The position numbers and the translations under genes were made by a program. The notes below the pieces were generated by a model that was given only the letters and a program-made list of their open reading frames with translations, was not told where the DNA came from and did no database searches. DNA of 29,522 nt from JBIIUJ01 sp044340025 (GTDB lineage Bacteria; Pseudomonadota; Alphaproteobacteria; Caulobacterales; Aquidulcibacteraceae): assembly GCA_044340025.1 (NCBI GenBank), contig JBIIUJ010000016.1:1-29522 (forward strand). The letters are read 5' to 3'. Every line of letters begins with the position of its first letter. Position 1 is the stretch's first letter. Below are positions 14,516-22,640 of this stretch, in pieces.

Positions 14516-15046
14516 ATGGACCTTTCGAAAATCCCCGTCGGCGATAGCGCCCCCGATCAGGTCAATGTCGTGATCGAGGTGCCGCAGGGCGGCGACCCGA
14601 TCAAATACGAGATCGACAAGGCGTCCGGCGCCATGTTCGTGGACCGCTTCCTCTACACCTCGATGCGCTACCCCACCAATTACGGCTTCATCCCGCACAC
14701 GCTGTCGGATGACGGCGATCCGCTGGATGTGCTGTGCGTGGGCCGCCGCCCGCTCATCCCCGGCTGCGTGCTGCGGGTGCGCCCGATCGGGGTGCTGCTG
14801 ATGGAGGATGAAGCCGGCGGGGACGAGAAGATCCTGGCCGTGCCGGTGCCGAAGCTCACGAAATTCTACGAGAGCGTGCACGAATACACCGATCTGCCCG
14901 AAATCCAGGTCCAGCAGATCGAGCACTTCTTCGCCCACTACAAGGATCTGGAACCCGGCAAATGGGTGAAGGTGATCGGCTGGCGCGACAGCGCGACAGC
15001 CAAGCAGATGATCCTGGAAGGCATCGCGCGCGCCGGGCGGGCCTGA
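14516..15046 (+). CDS. ppa: Inorganic pyrophosphatase (family I)
   Basis: A 176-residue protein. Motifs are KYEIDKASGAMFVDRFL, YPTNYGFIPHTLSDDGDPLDVLC (with the D-x-D-x-x-D metal-binding set) and the C-terminal HYKDLEPGKWVKV. It hydrolyses pyrophosphate and so drives biosynthetic reactions. GGAG lies before the ATG. It is 122 bases after pgk; that gap contains GC-rich repeats but no clear terminator, so read-through from gap-pgk is possible. The gene ends 19 bases from the convergent DUF2237 gene. Confidence 0.94.
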   Translation: MDLSKIPVGDSAPDQVNVVIEVPQGGDPIKYEIDKASGAMFVDRFLYTSMRYPTNYGFIPHTLSDDGDPLDVLCVGRRPLIPGCVLRVRPIGVLLMEDEAGGDEKILAVPVPKLTKFYESVHEYTDLPEIQVQQIEHFFAHYKDLEPGKWVKVIGWRDSATAKQMILEGIARAGRA

Positions 15047-15065
15047 CGCGCGCGCGCAGGCCCGA

Positions 15066-15476
15066 TCAGTAGGGGATGCTGTCGTCGTTGCTTTCCACCT
15101 GCTCGGGCGCATCGAGCGCGTGATCGAGCAGATCCTGCATCGTGGCGATATCAAGCGCACGGTGGTGGGTGGCCGCCAGAATCACTGGCGGCGCGACGCC
15201 GGCGTCGAGCGCCTCCACCCAGCGGCTGGCGCACAGGCACCAGCGGTCGCCGGGCTTCAGGCCGGCAAACCGGAACTCCGGACGCGGGGTCGACAGGTCA
15301 TTGCCCACGGATTTGGAAAACCGCAGGAATTCCCGTGTCATCCGCGCGCAAATCGTGTGGCGTCCAGCGTCCTCCGGCCCGGTCTCGCAGCAACCGTTGC
15401 GAAAAAAGCCGGTCAGCGGCTCGGTCGAACAGGTTTCCAGCAATCCGCCCAGAACGTTCAATCCACGGCTCCCCAT
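15066..15476 (-). CDS. DUF2237 family protein
   Basis: A 136-residue protein with the hallmark blocks of DUF2237: NVLGGLLETCS, TGFFRNGCCETGPEDAG, HTICARMTREFLRFSKSVGNDLSTP, GLKPGDRWCLCASRWVEAL, and ATHHRALDIATMQDLL. The conserved Cys and His residues suggest a metal or thiol site, but the function is unknown. ATG at 15476 is chosen because it starts at the family core and has GGAG upstream; a GTG at 15563 would add 29 residues without family resemblance. It is separated from the upstream cupin gene by about 100 bases with nothing recognisable. Confidence 0.85.
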   Translation of the reverse strand: MGSRGLNVLGGLLETCSTEPLTGFFRNGCCETGPEDAGRHTICARMTREFLRFSKSVGNDLSTPRPEFRFAGLKPGDRWCLCASRWVEALDAGVAPPVILAATHHRALDIATMQDLLDHALDAPEQVESNDDSIPY

Positions 15477-15580
15477 TGCGATCAAGCTCCGGCCCAAATC
15501 AGGCCCACCCTCGCAAATAGTGTGTAGCGCCCGGAAAACGAGTGTCAGCGGGCCGTGAGCCACTGTGCGGATGCGCGGCC

Positions 15581-15937
15581 CTAGCCCAGCACCGCGATGG
15601 CGTAGAGCTTGCGCACGGGCGTAAGGCTTTCCCAGACCCCTGAAAACCCGCGCGCAATGGTGAAGGCGTCGCCGGCCTGGAAGGTCTGGACGGCGCCGTC
15701 CGCGGCCGTCAGCCGCACGGCGCCAGACAGCAGAACGCAGACCTCATCCTCGGTATAGGCGACGCGCCACGCCCCGGCGGTGGACGCCCAGAGCCCGGTG
15801 TAGAAGCCGGCCGCCTCCTGCTCCAGCGCGGGAACCGCGCCGGCCAGCGGAGCGCCCGACACCACTTTCTCCGGCGCGATCGGCTCCAGCACAGGCTCGG
15901 CGGCAAGGTCGATGCGGGCAAGAAGGGGGGCGGTCAT
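15581..15937 (-). CDS. Cupin-fold protein (Cupin_3/DUF861 type)
   Basis: A 118-residue single-domain cupin. GFYTGLWASTAGAWRVAYTEDEVCVLLSG carries the WR-x-x-Y-x-E-x-E-x-C/F-x-x-L-x-G block of the (S)-ureidoglycine aminohydrolase/EutQ-like cupins. The second motif is GDAFTIARGFSGVWE. The usual His metal ligands of motif 1 are not seen, so it may be a binding rather than catalytic member. It lies six bases after addB, where addA would normally be expected, and seems to be the last gene of the yciB-addB operon. Confidence 0.8.
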   Translation of the reverse strand: MTAPLLARIDLAAEPVLEPIAPEKVVSGAPLAGAVPALEQEAAGFYTGLWASTAGAWRVAYTEDEVCVLLSGAVRLTAADGAVQTFQAGDAFTIARGFSGVWESLTPVRKLYAIAVLG

Positions 15938-15943
15938 GAGCGG

Positions 15944-18900
15944 TCACTCCGCATCGGCGTCGTTGTCTGCATCCACATCGGCCCATTCGGCGCGCCGTGA
16001 CAGAAGATCATAATCGCTTGGATCCGTGCTGAACCTCGTGGCCGCCACGGGAGGATAAGCGGTCCGGGGATCCGCGTAATGGTCGATCATTTCCGCAATG
16101 TGGCGCCGGGCGGTTTCGACATGCTGGGGAAAATCCCCCTCCACCGGCGCAAAGGAGAGTTTGGTGCGCGCCACGCGGGCATAGCGGCCAGCCGCTGCGC
16201 TCTCGGGCCGGACCGGCAGGCCGGGAAAGCCCGACGCCGCCAGCGTCATCGCCGCGATCTGGAGCTGCAGGGCAAAGCCGGCCTGCATCGCCTTCAAGCT
16301 TGGCGGATCGCCGGTCTTGAAGTCGGTGAATTCGGCGGCGGCCGCGCTGATATCGATGCGGTCGGCGCGCGAGGTGATGGTCCAGGCCGCTGCGGCGCCC
16401 TTCACGTCCAGCTGGCCCGTCACCTCGGGGTAGGCGGTGAAGCCAGCGGCCTTCTGGGCCTCGAAGAAATCGATGCAGCGGCGCATCGCCGGGGTCAGGC
16501 GGGCGCGCTCGGCCGCCGCCGCCGGGGCCGGAAAGCCGCTGTCGCGTAGGGCCTGGTCCAGCCGCTCCAGCAACAGCGCCAGAGGATCATTGGCCGGGCG
16601 CAGCGCGGTATCCTCGGCATAGGCCTGCAGCGCGGCATGGATCGCAAGCCCGCGATGCCTTGGCCCGGCGGGTTCGTCTGCGGGATCAAGCACGCGCAGG
16701 CCCAGCACCTTGCGCGCGTAGATCGCATAGGGGTCGCGCACCAGCCGCTCCACGTCGGTCGCTGACAGGCTGGGCGGGCGGCGCTCCAGCGGGGGGCGCG
16801 GCTCCGGCTTCGGTGCGGACGGGATCGGGGCCGGCGCCGCGCGGGCCAGCGCCAGCAGCCGCTGGCTTTCCGGCGGGCGCAGGGCGGCCTCCGCCGCGCT
16901 CGCCCCCATCGCCCCACGGACCAGCGTCGAGAGCCGCCAGATCCAGCGCGACGGCGCGGACGGGGCGTCGCCGCGCCGCTCGGCCCGCGTCAGGATAACC
17001 CGGCCGCCGGCCGCCGCCTGGGCGAAGTCGTGCGCCTGAAGCCCCATGCGCGCCTGTGCGCTGGGCAGGCCAAGCCGGTCTCGCAGACCTGCCGAGAGGA
17101 AAGGATCCGGCGGCGGCGCGGCGGGCCAGACGCCTTCGTTCAGGCCGCCAAGCACCAGCAGGTCCGGGCTCTGAAGACGCGCCTCCAGCGGCCCCCACAC
17201 CGAAAGCCGGGGATGGGCGCCGCGCGGGCGCACCACGCGGGCGGCGAGTTCAGCCGCAATCACGCTGGCGGCGGCCTCGGCCGAGACCGGTCCCAGCGCC
17301 GCGCCACCCTGGATCAGATCCCGGATCAGACGCTGTGCGGCCTCTCCCGCTTCCCCGCCCCAGAGCGCCTGCGCATCACAGACCGCTTCGCCCGCCTGCG
17401 CCAGCGCGTCGGCCCGCTGGGCGAGGCAGGCCTGCGGGCCGAGGGTGTCGAAGGCGGCACGCGCCGGCTCCAGCCCCGCCAGCAGCGCTGCGGCGGCCTC
17501 AAGATCGCCGGGCGGCCGGCCGGCAGCCACAGTCTCGGCCTGACGGTCGGCGAGCCGGGCGCGCAGACCCGCCCAATCGTCCCAGAGCCGGACCCCGCGC
17601 AGCGCCGCCCGTTCCAGCCCGGCGGTTGCAGCGCTGATCGAGGCGCGGACCTGGCCAAGCGTCACGAGCGGTTGCTTCAGCAGCGCCAGCAGGGCGATCG
17701 GGTCGTGCGGGGCCTGCCCCCAGGCCAGCAGCGCCTTCAGGAGCGCGCCCTGCGCCGACTCGATCAGCGGCCGGCCTGCCGAGACATCCACGCGCACGTC
17801 CCATCGCGCGAGCTTGGCGGCCACCCGCCGCGCCAGCGGGGCAGACGGGGTGACAAGCGCGGCGGTCTGGCCCGGCGTCTCCAGCGCTTCGCGCAGGGCC
17901 AGCGCGATCACCTCGGCCTCTTCCTCTTCGGTCGCGGTCTCGATCAGGCTGAGGCCGGCGAGACCTTCGGCCACGCGGGCAGGGGCCTCAGGATCGGCGT
18001 CGAGCGCGGCGCGCCAGTCGCCGGTCTGTTCGGGGGCGGCCAGCGCCTCATGGATCAGCGCCGCCCGCGTGCCCGCAGCTGCCGGCGCGCCGGGCCAGAG
18101 CCGCACCGCAGCGGGGCTGAGCCCCAGCGCCTGAAGCGTGCGGGCAAGGCCATGCTGGGGATGCTGGGGGTCGCTGAGGCAGGCGGCGAAGCGCGCGTCC
18201 GCCGCCAGCGCGGCGTCAAGCCCCGGCAGAACGACACAGCCTTTCGGCAGATGCGCGGCCGCCGCCATCAAGGCCCGCGTCGCCGCCACGCTGCCGGTCG
18301 AGCCCGCCACCACGACCGGCCCCTGCGGCGGCGCTTCGCCCCAGCGCTGCGCCAGCCTCAACAGCACCTGACGGCGGCGCTCGCCGGGATCGATCAGGCC
18401 CAGTTCGGCCAGCCGTTCCGGCCAGGCCTGCGCCACGATCTCCAGAAACTTCGCAGAAGCCTGCCAATGCGCGGCGAGATCGGCATCGGCCACCAGCCCC
18501 GGCAGCCGGCTCCAGTCGACCGGCTCTTCAGCCAGAGCCGCGCTGTCAAGCAGGCTCGCCAGCGCATCGGCGGCGGCAAGCGCGCCGGACGCGTCATCGG
18601 GCGCGCCCTGGGCCTGCATCCGGGCGCGCACGAGGCGGGCCAGCTCGAACCGCCGCTGGAGGCTGGAGGCGGCGGGCGGAATGTCGCTTGCTTCCAGATC
18701 CGCCAGGCCCGCATCGTCGGGTTCCAGATCGCCCAGCGCGCGGATGCGCGGCAGCAGGGCCGCGCCCTCCCCCCGCAGCGCGAGAAAGGCGTCCGCCAGC
18801 GCCCGCCCGGCCCGGCGCGTGGGCAGAAGCACGATCGCGTCGGCCAGCGCGAACGGATCGTCGGGCCGGTCGAGCGTATCGATCAGGGTCTGGGCCAGAC

Positions 18901-18979
18901 AGGGCAGGAACGCCGCCCCGGCGGGGATGGAAAAGACCCGCGGGCCCGGTCCCGCGAACGGGTCGGCGCGGCGGCTCAT
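15944..18979 (-). CDS. addB: Double-strand break repair protein AddB (alphaproteobacterial type)
   Basis: A 1011-residue protein. The N-terminus FSIPAGAAFLPCLAQTLID resembles the degenerate Walker region of alphaproteobacterial AddB, followed by VLLPTRRAGRALADAFL. The middle resembles an inactivated UvrD/Rep helicase (VVVAGSTGSVAATRALMAA, VLGGLNEGVWP). The C-terminal RecB-like nuclease is visible as RADRID, then DFKTG (Asp886, Lys888), then LQLQIAAMTL. I see no cluster of Cys residues around the nuclease, so the iron-sulphur staple of Bacillus AddB appears absent. The start at 18979 overlaps the murU stop (ATGA); the longer open frame upstream is not AddB-like. Its partner addA is not in this window. 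Confidence 0.88.
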   Translation of the reverse strand: MSRRADPFAGPGPRVFSIPAGAAFLPCLAQTLIDTLDRPDDPFALADAIVLLPTRRAGRALADAFLALRGEGAALLPRIRALGDLEPDDAGLADLEASDIPPAASSLQRRFELARLVRARMQAQGAPDDASGALAAADALASLLDSAALAEEPVDWSRLPGLVADADLAAHWQASAKFLEIVAQAWPERLAELGLIDPGERRRQVLLRLAQRWGEAPPQGPVVVAGSTGSVAATRALMAAAAHLPKGCVVLPGLDAALAADARFAACLSDPQHPQHGLARTLQALGLSPAAVRLWPGAPAAAGTRAALIHEALAAPEQTGDWRAALDADPEAPARVAEGLAGLSLIETATEEEEAEVIALALREALETPGQTAALVTPSAPLARRVAAKLARWDVRVDVSAGRPLIESAQGALLKALLAWGQAPHDPIALLALLKQPLVTLGQVRASISAATAGLERAALRGVRLWDDWAGLRARLADRQAETVAAGRPPGDLEAAAALLAGLEPARAAFDTLGPQACLAQRADALAQAGEAVCDAQALWGGEAGEAAQRLIRDLIQGGAALGPVSAEAAASVIAAELAARVVRPRGAHPRLSVWGPLEARLQSPDLLVLGGLNEGVWPAAPPPDPFLSAGLRDRLGLPSAQARMGLQAHDFAQAAAGGRVILTRAERRGDAPSAPSRWIWRLSTLVRGAMGASAAEAALRPPESQRLLALARAAPAPIPSAPKPEPRPPLERRPPSLSATDVERLVRDPYAIYARKVLGLRVLDPADEPAGPRHRGLAIHAALQAYAEDTALRPANDPLALLLERLDQALRDSGFPAPAAAAERARLTPAMRRCIDFFEAQKAAGFTAYPEVTGQLDVKGAAAAWTITSRADRIDISAAAAEFTDFKTGDPPSLKAMQAGFALQLQIAAMTLAASGFPGLPVRPESAAAGRYARVARTKLSFAPVEGDFPQHVETARRHIAEMIDHYADPRTAYPPVAATRFSTDPSDYDLLSRRAEWADVDADNDADAE

Positions 18980-19698
18980 GCCTGCCCGGCCGACAGGCGC
19001 GCCTCGGCTTGCGCGCGCGCACGCGGATCGCCCACATGCATCCAGAACCCGCCCAGCGGCGCGCCGTGCAGCCGCCCCTGCTCGATCAGGCGGCTCCAGA
19101 CCCGATTGAGCGAGAAGGGCTCGATCGGTTCGCCGGCGATGGTGTCGGGGTCGCAGACATGCACGCCCATATAGGCCCAGGGCGCGCTCTGCGCCGCGCC
19201 GCGCCGGGCGAGGGCGCCGTCTGCGGCCAGGAAGAAGTCTCCGGCGCCGCCAAAGCCCAGGCACTGCGCGCGCGCCGCCAGCATCAGCCGGGCGCCCATC
19301 CGCCCCCGGTCATAGCCGGCCACGAGCCGCGCGATGGCCGATCCCGCCGGCTCCTCCCAGACGCTGTCGATATTGCAGACCAGAAACGGATCAGGCCCCA
19401 GCAGCGGCAGCGCCTTGCGCACCCCGCCGCCGGTTTCCAGAAGCAGGTCGCGCTCGTCGGAAATGGCGATCTCGATGTCGCGCCGGGACTGGAGATGCGC
19501 CTCCAGCCGGTCTGCGAAGGCGTGCACATTCACCACGGCCCGGCGCACGCCGGCCTGCACCAGCCGGTCGAGAACATGATCGATCAGCGCGCGGCCGCCC
19601 ACCGCCACCAGCGCCTTGGGCCGATCATCGGTCAGCGGGCGCATCCGGGTGCCGAGCCCCGCGGCCAGAACCATGGCGACGGGGATCGGCGCGCTCAT
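18976..19698 (-). CDS. murU: N-acetylmuramate-1-phosphate uridylyltransferase MurU-like
   Basis: A 240-residue nucleotidyltransferase. MVLAAGLGTRMRPLTDDRPKAL is the sugar-nucleotide pyrophosphorylase signature (L-x-x-G-x-G-T-R-x-x-P-x-T, then PK). FLVCNIDSVWE carries the metal-binding Asp. The adjacent upstream gene is an AmgK-like sugar kinase. Together AmgK and MurU form the shortcut that turns recycled MurNAc into UDP-MurNAc, bypassing de novo steps including MurA. The pair's conservation and order make this more likely than a generic glucose-1-phosphate transferase. The start at 19698 overlaps the kinase stop as ATGA. Confidence 0.82.
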   Translation of the reverse strand: MSAPIPVAMVLAAGLGTRMRPLTDDRPKALVAVGGRALIDHVLDRLVQAGVRRAVVNVHAFADRLEAHLQSRRDIEIAISDERDLLLETGGGVRKALPLLGPDPFLVCNIDSVWEEPAGSAIARLVAGYDRGRMGARLMLAARAQCLGFGGAGDFFLAADGALARRGAAQSAPWAYMGVHVCDPDTIAGEPIEPFSLNRVWSRLIEQGRLHGAPLGGFWMHVGDPRARAQAEARLSAGQA

Positions 19699-20786
19699 GC
19701 GGCGAACCGCTCCGGCGCGGCGCCCGTCTCGCGCAGGAAGGCGGCAAGCTCGGACGTGGCGGGATGGGCGAGGCTGGCGGCCAGATGCCCCCATTCGCGC
19801 GCCATGAACTGGCGATAGCGGGTCTTGCCGTCACGCGCGATCAGGCGGGAGAAGATGCCAAGGATGCGCATCGCATTGATCGCGCCCAGAACCGCGAACT
19901 CGCGCCGGAACGCCGCTTCGCTGGCGCCCATGGCGTCCAGATAGGCGATGATGGCGGCCTCGCTCGCCCGGGGGCTCACGTCGCGCCGGGCATCTTGCAG
20001 CAGCATGGCGAAATCCCAGGCGCGGAAGCCCTGCACCGCATCCTGGAAGTCCAGCAGGCCCACCCGCGCCACGCCCTTGCGGCCCGGCAGCCAGAGCAGG
20101 TTCTCGGCGTGATAGTCGCGCAGCGTGAAGGTGCGCGGGAAGCTCAGCGCTTCCGCCACCAGGCCCGCACGCACCTGATCCCACCGGGCGCGATCGGCCC
20201 CGGAGATCGCCGCCGACGGCTCCAGCCGGGGCAGCCAGTCCACGAACAGGTCCGCATTGGCGCTCAGCGCCAGCCCGTCGAACGGCAGGAGCGGCCAGTC
20301 CCCGTCCGGACCGGGCAGGCGATCGGGCATCGGCGCGGCATGCAGCCGGGCGAGCAGCAGGGCGGCGGCCTCATAGAGCACGATCTCATTGGCGCCCTCG
20401 GGGATGGCGCGGGCGAACAGAAGCTCGCCCAGATCCTCCACGATCGCGAGACCGCGCGCCGGGTCGACGGCCAGAACCTCCGGCGCGGAGAAGCCGAGCC
20501 CGCGCAGATGCGCGCCCACCGCCGCAAACGCCTCCACCCGCGAGGCGGCCAGCCGCGACGTGGCGTTCCAGCCAAGGGCCAGCCGCTCGGCCTCGCTGGC
20601 GCCGGGCGGACAGGGGGCGTCCTCGTTGCCGCGGGGCGCATCCATCAGCATCGCTTGGCGGTCGCCAAGGCTGATCCGCTCATAGCGGCGGGTGGAGGCG
20701 TCGCCCGGCAGCGGCGAACGGCGCGCGCCAGACCAGCCGGAAGCGGACAGAAACGCGTCGATCTCGGCGGAGCGCTCAGAGGTCAT
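19695..20786 (-). CDS. amgK: AmgK-like N-acetylmuramate/N-acetylglucosamine kinase (APH fold)
   Basis: A 363-residue aminoglycoside phosphotransferase-fold kinase. The N-lobe has LPGDASTRRYERI, the glycine/serine loop seen in AmgK-type proteins. The catalytic loop is LRDYHAENLLWL and the metal-binding motif is LLDFQDAVQG. The genetic neighbour murU points to anomeric phosphorylation of MurNAc/GlcNAc in peptidoglycan recycling rather than antibiotic resistance. ATG at 20786 is chosen: it overlaps the tsaE end by 11 bases and gives the family N-terminus. Confidence in the fold is high and in the substrate moderate. Confidence 0.82.
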   Translation of the reverse strand: MTSERSAEIDAFLSASGWSGARRSPLPGDASTRRYERISLGDRQAMLMDAPRGNEDAPCPPGASEAERLALGWNATSRLAASRVEAFAAVGAHLRGLGFSAPEVLAVDPARGLAIVEDLGELLFARAIPEGANEIVLYEAAALLLARLHAAPMPDRLPGPDGDWPLLPFDGLALSANADLFVDWLPRLEPSAAISGADRARWDQVRAGLVAEALSFPRTFTLRDYHAENLLWLPGRKGVARVGLLDFQDAVQGFRAWDFAMLLQDARRDVSPRASEAAIIAYLDAMGASEAAFRREFAVLGAINAMRILGIFSRLIARDGKTRYRQFMAREWGHLAASLAHPATSELAAFLRETGAAPERFAA

Positions 20787-21219
20787 GGATGCGGTTGAGC
20801 CAAGTTTCGCTGCACGGTTCAAGGGCCGCGCTGCGCCCGTCCCCGTCAAACGAGAGCGCAATCTCCAGCCGATCGGCTGGAAGATGGCGGCCCAGCCGCT
20901 CCGGCCATTCGATCAGGCAGGCGGCCTCCTCGCGCGCCTCCTCCCAGCCCAGCTCCCAGATCTCCTCGGGATCGGTGAGGCGGTAGAGATCGAAATGCCA
21001 CAGCGGGGGATCGGTCTCGTAGGTCTGAACCAGCGTGAAGGTTGGGCTGGGCGCGTCCTGCCCGCCGCCGAGCGCAGCGATGAGACCGCGCGCAAGGCTG
21101 GTCTTGCCCGCCCCCAGCGGCCCGCGCAGGCACACCACGTCGCCTGCCCGCAGCCGGCTGGCGAGCGCGGCGCCGAGCGCGTCGGTCGCGGCCGGATCGG
21201 GAAGCGCGCGCTCCCTCAT
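20776..21219 (-). CDS. tsaE: tRNA t6A biosynthesis ATPase TsaE
   Basis: A 147-residue protein. Walker A GPLGAGKTSLARGL (33-46) is followed by SPTFTLVQTYE, the switch-like region, then WHFDLYRLTDPEEIWELG and LIEWPERLG, all TsaE hallmarks. It works with TsaB and TsaD in making N6-threonylcarbamoyl-adenosine on ANN-decoding tRNAs. The ATG at 21219 overlaps the yciB stop as ATGA. A much longer open frame continues upstream but is only the shadow of other genes. Confidence 0.93.
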   Translation of the reverse strand: MRERALPDPAATDALGAALASRLRAGDVVCLRGPLGAGKTSLARGLIAALGGGQDAPSPTFTLVQTYETDPPLWHFDLYRLTDPEEIWELGWEEAREEAACLIEWPERLGRHLPADRLEIALSFDGDGRSAALEPCSETWLNRIHDL

Positions 21220-21806
21220 TCCTTGGGCAGATGCTTCATCAGCAGCGGCGCCTGCGCCACCCAGAACAGCAGGCTGAGCGCCACGTCCCCGAAACTGTTG
21301 TACATCACCCAGGTCGGCTCCGGCTGGGTGCGCCACACCGCCTCGTTGATCACCGCGAGCACGAGATAAAAAAGCCCTGCGCGCAGCGCGAGCTGGTGCC
21401 AGACGGCTTCGGGCAGATCGATGGCGCCTTCCAGCACGGTCTTCAGGATGTTGCGCCGTGCCGCGACCGAGACGAGCAGAACCGAGCCGAACAGCACATA
21501 AACGATCGTGGGCCGCATCTTGATGAAGATGTCGTCCTTCAGCCAGAGCGCGAGCCCGGCAAACACCAGCACGATCACCGTGGTGATCGCCGGGATCGGC
21601 GCAATCCGGCGCTCCTTGATCCAGCCATAGGCGAAGGCTGCAATCGCAAACGGCACGAAGGCCGCCGTGGCGATGAAAATTGCATTGTCGGGATCGGACC
21701 GGTTCACCACCTGGTAGGTGATGAAGAACACGAGGCTGGGGCCGAGATCGGTCAGAAGCCGATCCCAGCTCATGGCCTTGGGGGTCTTGGGTGGGGCGTC
21801 TGTCAT
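21216..21806 (-). CDS. yciB: Inner membrane-spanning protein YciB (IspZ/septation protein A family)
   Basis: A 196-residue membrane protein with about five hydrophobic segments (for example AIFIATAAFVPFAIAAFAY, TTVIVLVFAGLALWL, TIVYVLFGSVLLVSV, and a C-terminal ALSLLFWVAQAPLLM). LGPSLVFFITY near the start and FIKMRPTIVY and NEAVWR later are family features. YciB proteins affect envelope integrity and division, mechanism unclear. It starts 21 bases after the upstream GST stop and overlaps tsaE by four bases. Confidence 0.9.
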   Translation of the reverse strand: MTDAPPKTPKAMSWDRLLTDLGPSLVFFITYQVVNRSDPDNAIFIATAAFVPFAIAAFAYGWIKERRIAPIPAITTVIVLVFAGLALWLKDDIFIKMRPTIVYVLFGSVLLVSVAARRNILKTVLEGAIDLPEAVWHQLALRAGLFYLVLAVINEAVWRTQPEPTWVMYNSFGDVALSLLFWVAQAPLLMKHLPKE

Positions 21807-21827
21807 GCGGCTCGCGCCGCCAGACGC

Positions 21828-22505
21828 CTAGAAGTCGAGGTCGGCATAGTGCGGCGGAGCAACCATGCCGGGCGCGGCGTCGCCAAGCAACGGGCGAAAC
21901 GCAGGCCGCGACTTCACCCGCGCATACCAGTCCTTCACGGCGGGCACGTGGTCCCAGGGCACGCAGTCGCAGAAATCCAGCACCGAGAGGTGGCTGGCCG
22001 CCGCCACATCGGCGAGGCTGAACCGGTCGCCTGCGAGATAGGCGTGGCCGAGCGCAAGCTCCTGCAGCCAGCCGAGCACGGCGCGCAGGTTCTCCGCCCC
22101 ACGGCGGACCATCGAAACATCGGGCGCGCCGGTGCGGGCCAGGCGCTTTTCCAGCTTCTCGGTCAGGATATAGGCGTTCACTTCCACATCGAAGCGATGG
22201 TCGATCCGGTTGGCGAGCGCGCGGACTTGCGCGCGCTCCGCCGGCCCGCCGGGCAGAAGCGGCGGGGATGGGGCCACATCCTCCAGATATTCGAGCGCGG
22301 CGCGATGATCGGCGATGGCGATCTCCCCGCCGCCGGCCTGATCGACGAGCACGGGCGGGCGACCATCCGGGGCCAGCGCCAGAAAGCTGTCCGGCGGGGC
22401 GAACACATTGACCGGCTCGGCATGGAAGGCCGCCCGCTTCTCCCCAAGCGCGAGGCGCAGCTGGCGGGAGAACGGATCGAGGGGCCAGTGGTGGAGGATC
22501 AACAT
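21828..22505 (-). CDS. Glutathione S-transferase family protein
   Basis: A 225-residue protein. The N-terminal thioredoxin-like domain reads MLILHHWPLDPFSRQLRLALGEKR, with the expected Ser after Pro-Phe. DGRPPVLVD supplies the cis-Pro, and IADHRAALEYLED takes the place of the glutathione-binding E-S segment, with Asp-His. The C-terminal helical domain contains AYLAGDRFSLADVAAASHL, the conserved N-capping box. Such GSTs are commonly found near cell-envelope genes in alphaproteobacteria. It appears to head the operon leading to yciB, tsaE, amgK, murU and addB. Confidence 0.85.
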   Translation of the reverse strand: MLILHHWPLDPFSRQLRLALGEKRAAFHAEPVNVFAPPDSFLALAPDGRPPVLVDQAGGGEIAIADHRAALEYLEDVAPSPPLLPGGPAERAQVRALANRIDHRFDVEVNAYILTEKLEKRLARTGAPDVSMVRRGAENLRAVLGWLQELALGHAYLAGDRFSLADVAAASHLSVLDFCDCVPWDHVPAVKDWYARVKSRPAFRPLLGDAAPGMVAPPHYADLDF

Positions 22506-22640
22506 GAGCTGTCCTCACTCTAGGCCGGTTCGCGCCGGCGTTAAGCCCTTTTTGCAAGCCTCTTCGCCAGACGCGCCCTTCTGCTTGACGCCCGCCCGCC
22601 CGGCGCCTACCCCCCGGGCCGGGCTGCGGAGCAGGAGACG
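22506..22640. promoter_or_regulatory. Divergent GST/metZ promoter region
   Basis: TTGACG (22585-22590) followed after 17 bases by TACCCC (22608-22613) is a weak plus-strand promoter candidate for metZ. GCCGG/CCGGC around the ttcgcg loop (just before gttaagccc) is a small hairpin. I searched for a SAM-II riboswitch, common before metZ in alphaproteobacteria, and did not see its conserved pseudoknot core. Confidence 0.3.

Noticed and set aside
19695..20786. Aminoglycoside resistance kinase
   Set aside because: The fold is shared, but coupling to murU and the tsaE-addB context indicate the AmgK sugar kinase.
22506..22640. Possible SAM-II riboswitch upstream of metZ
   Set aside because: The conserved pseudoknot core sequence was not found; only a small GC hairpin is present.
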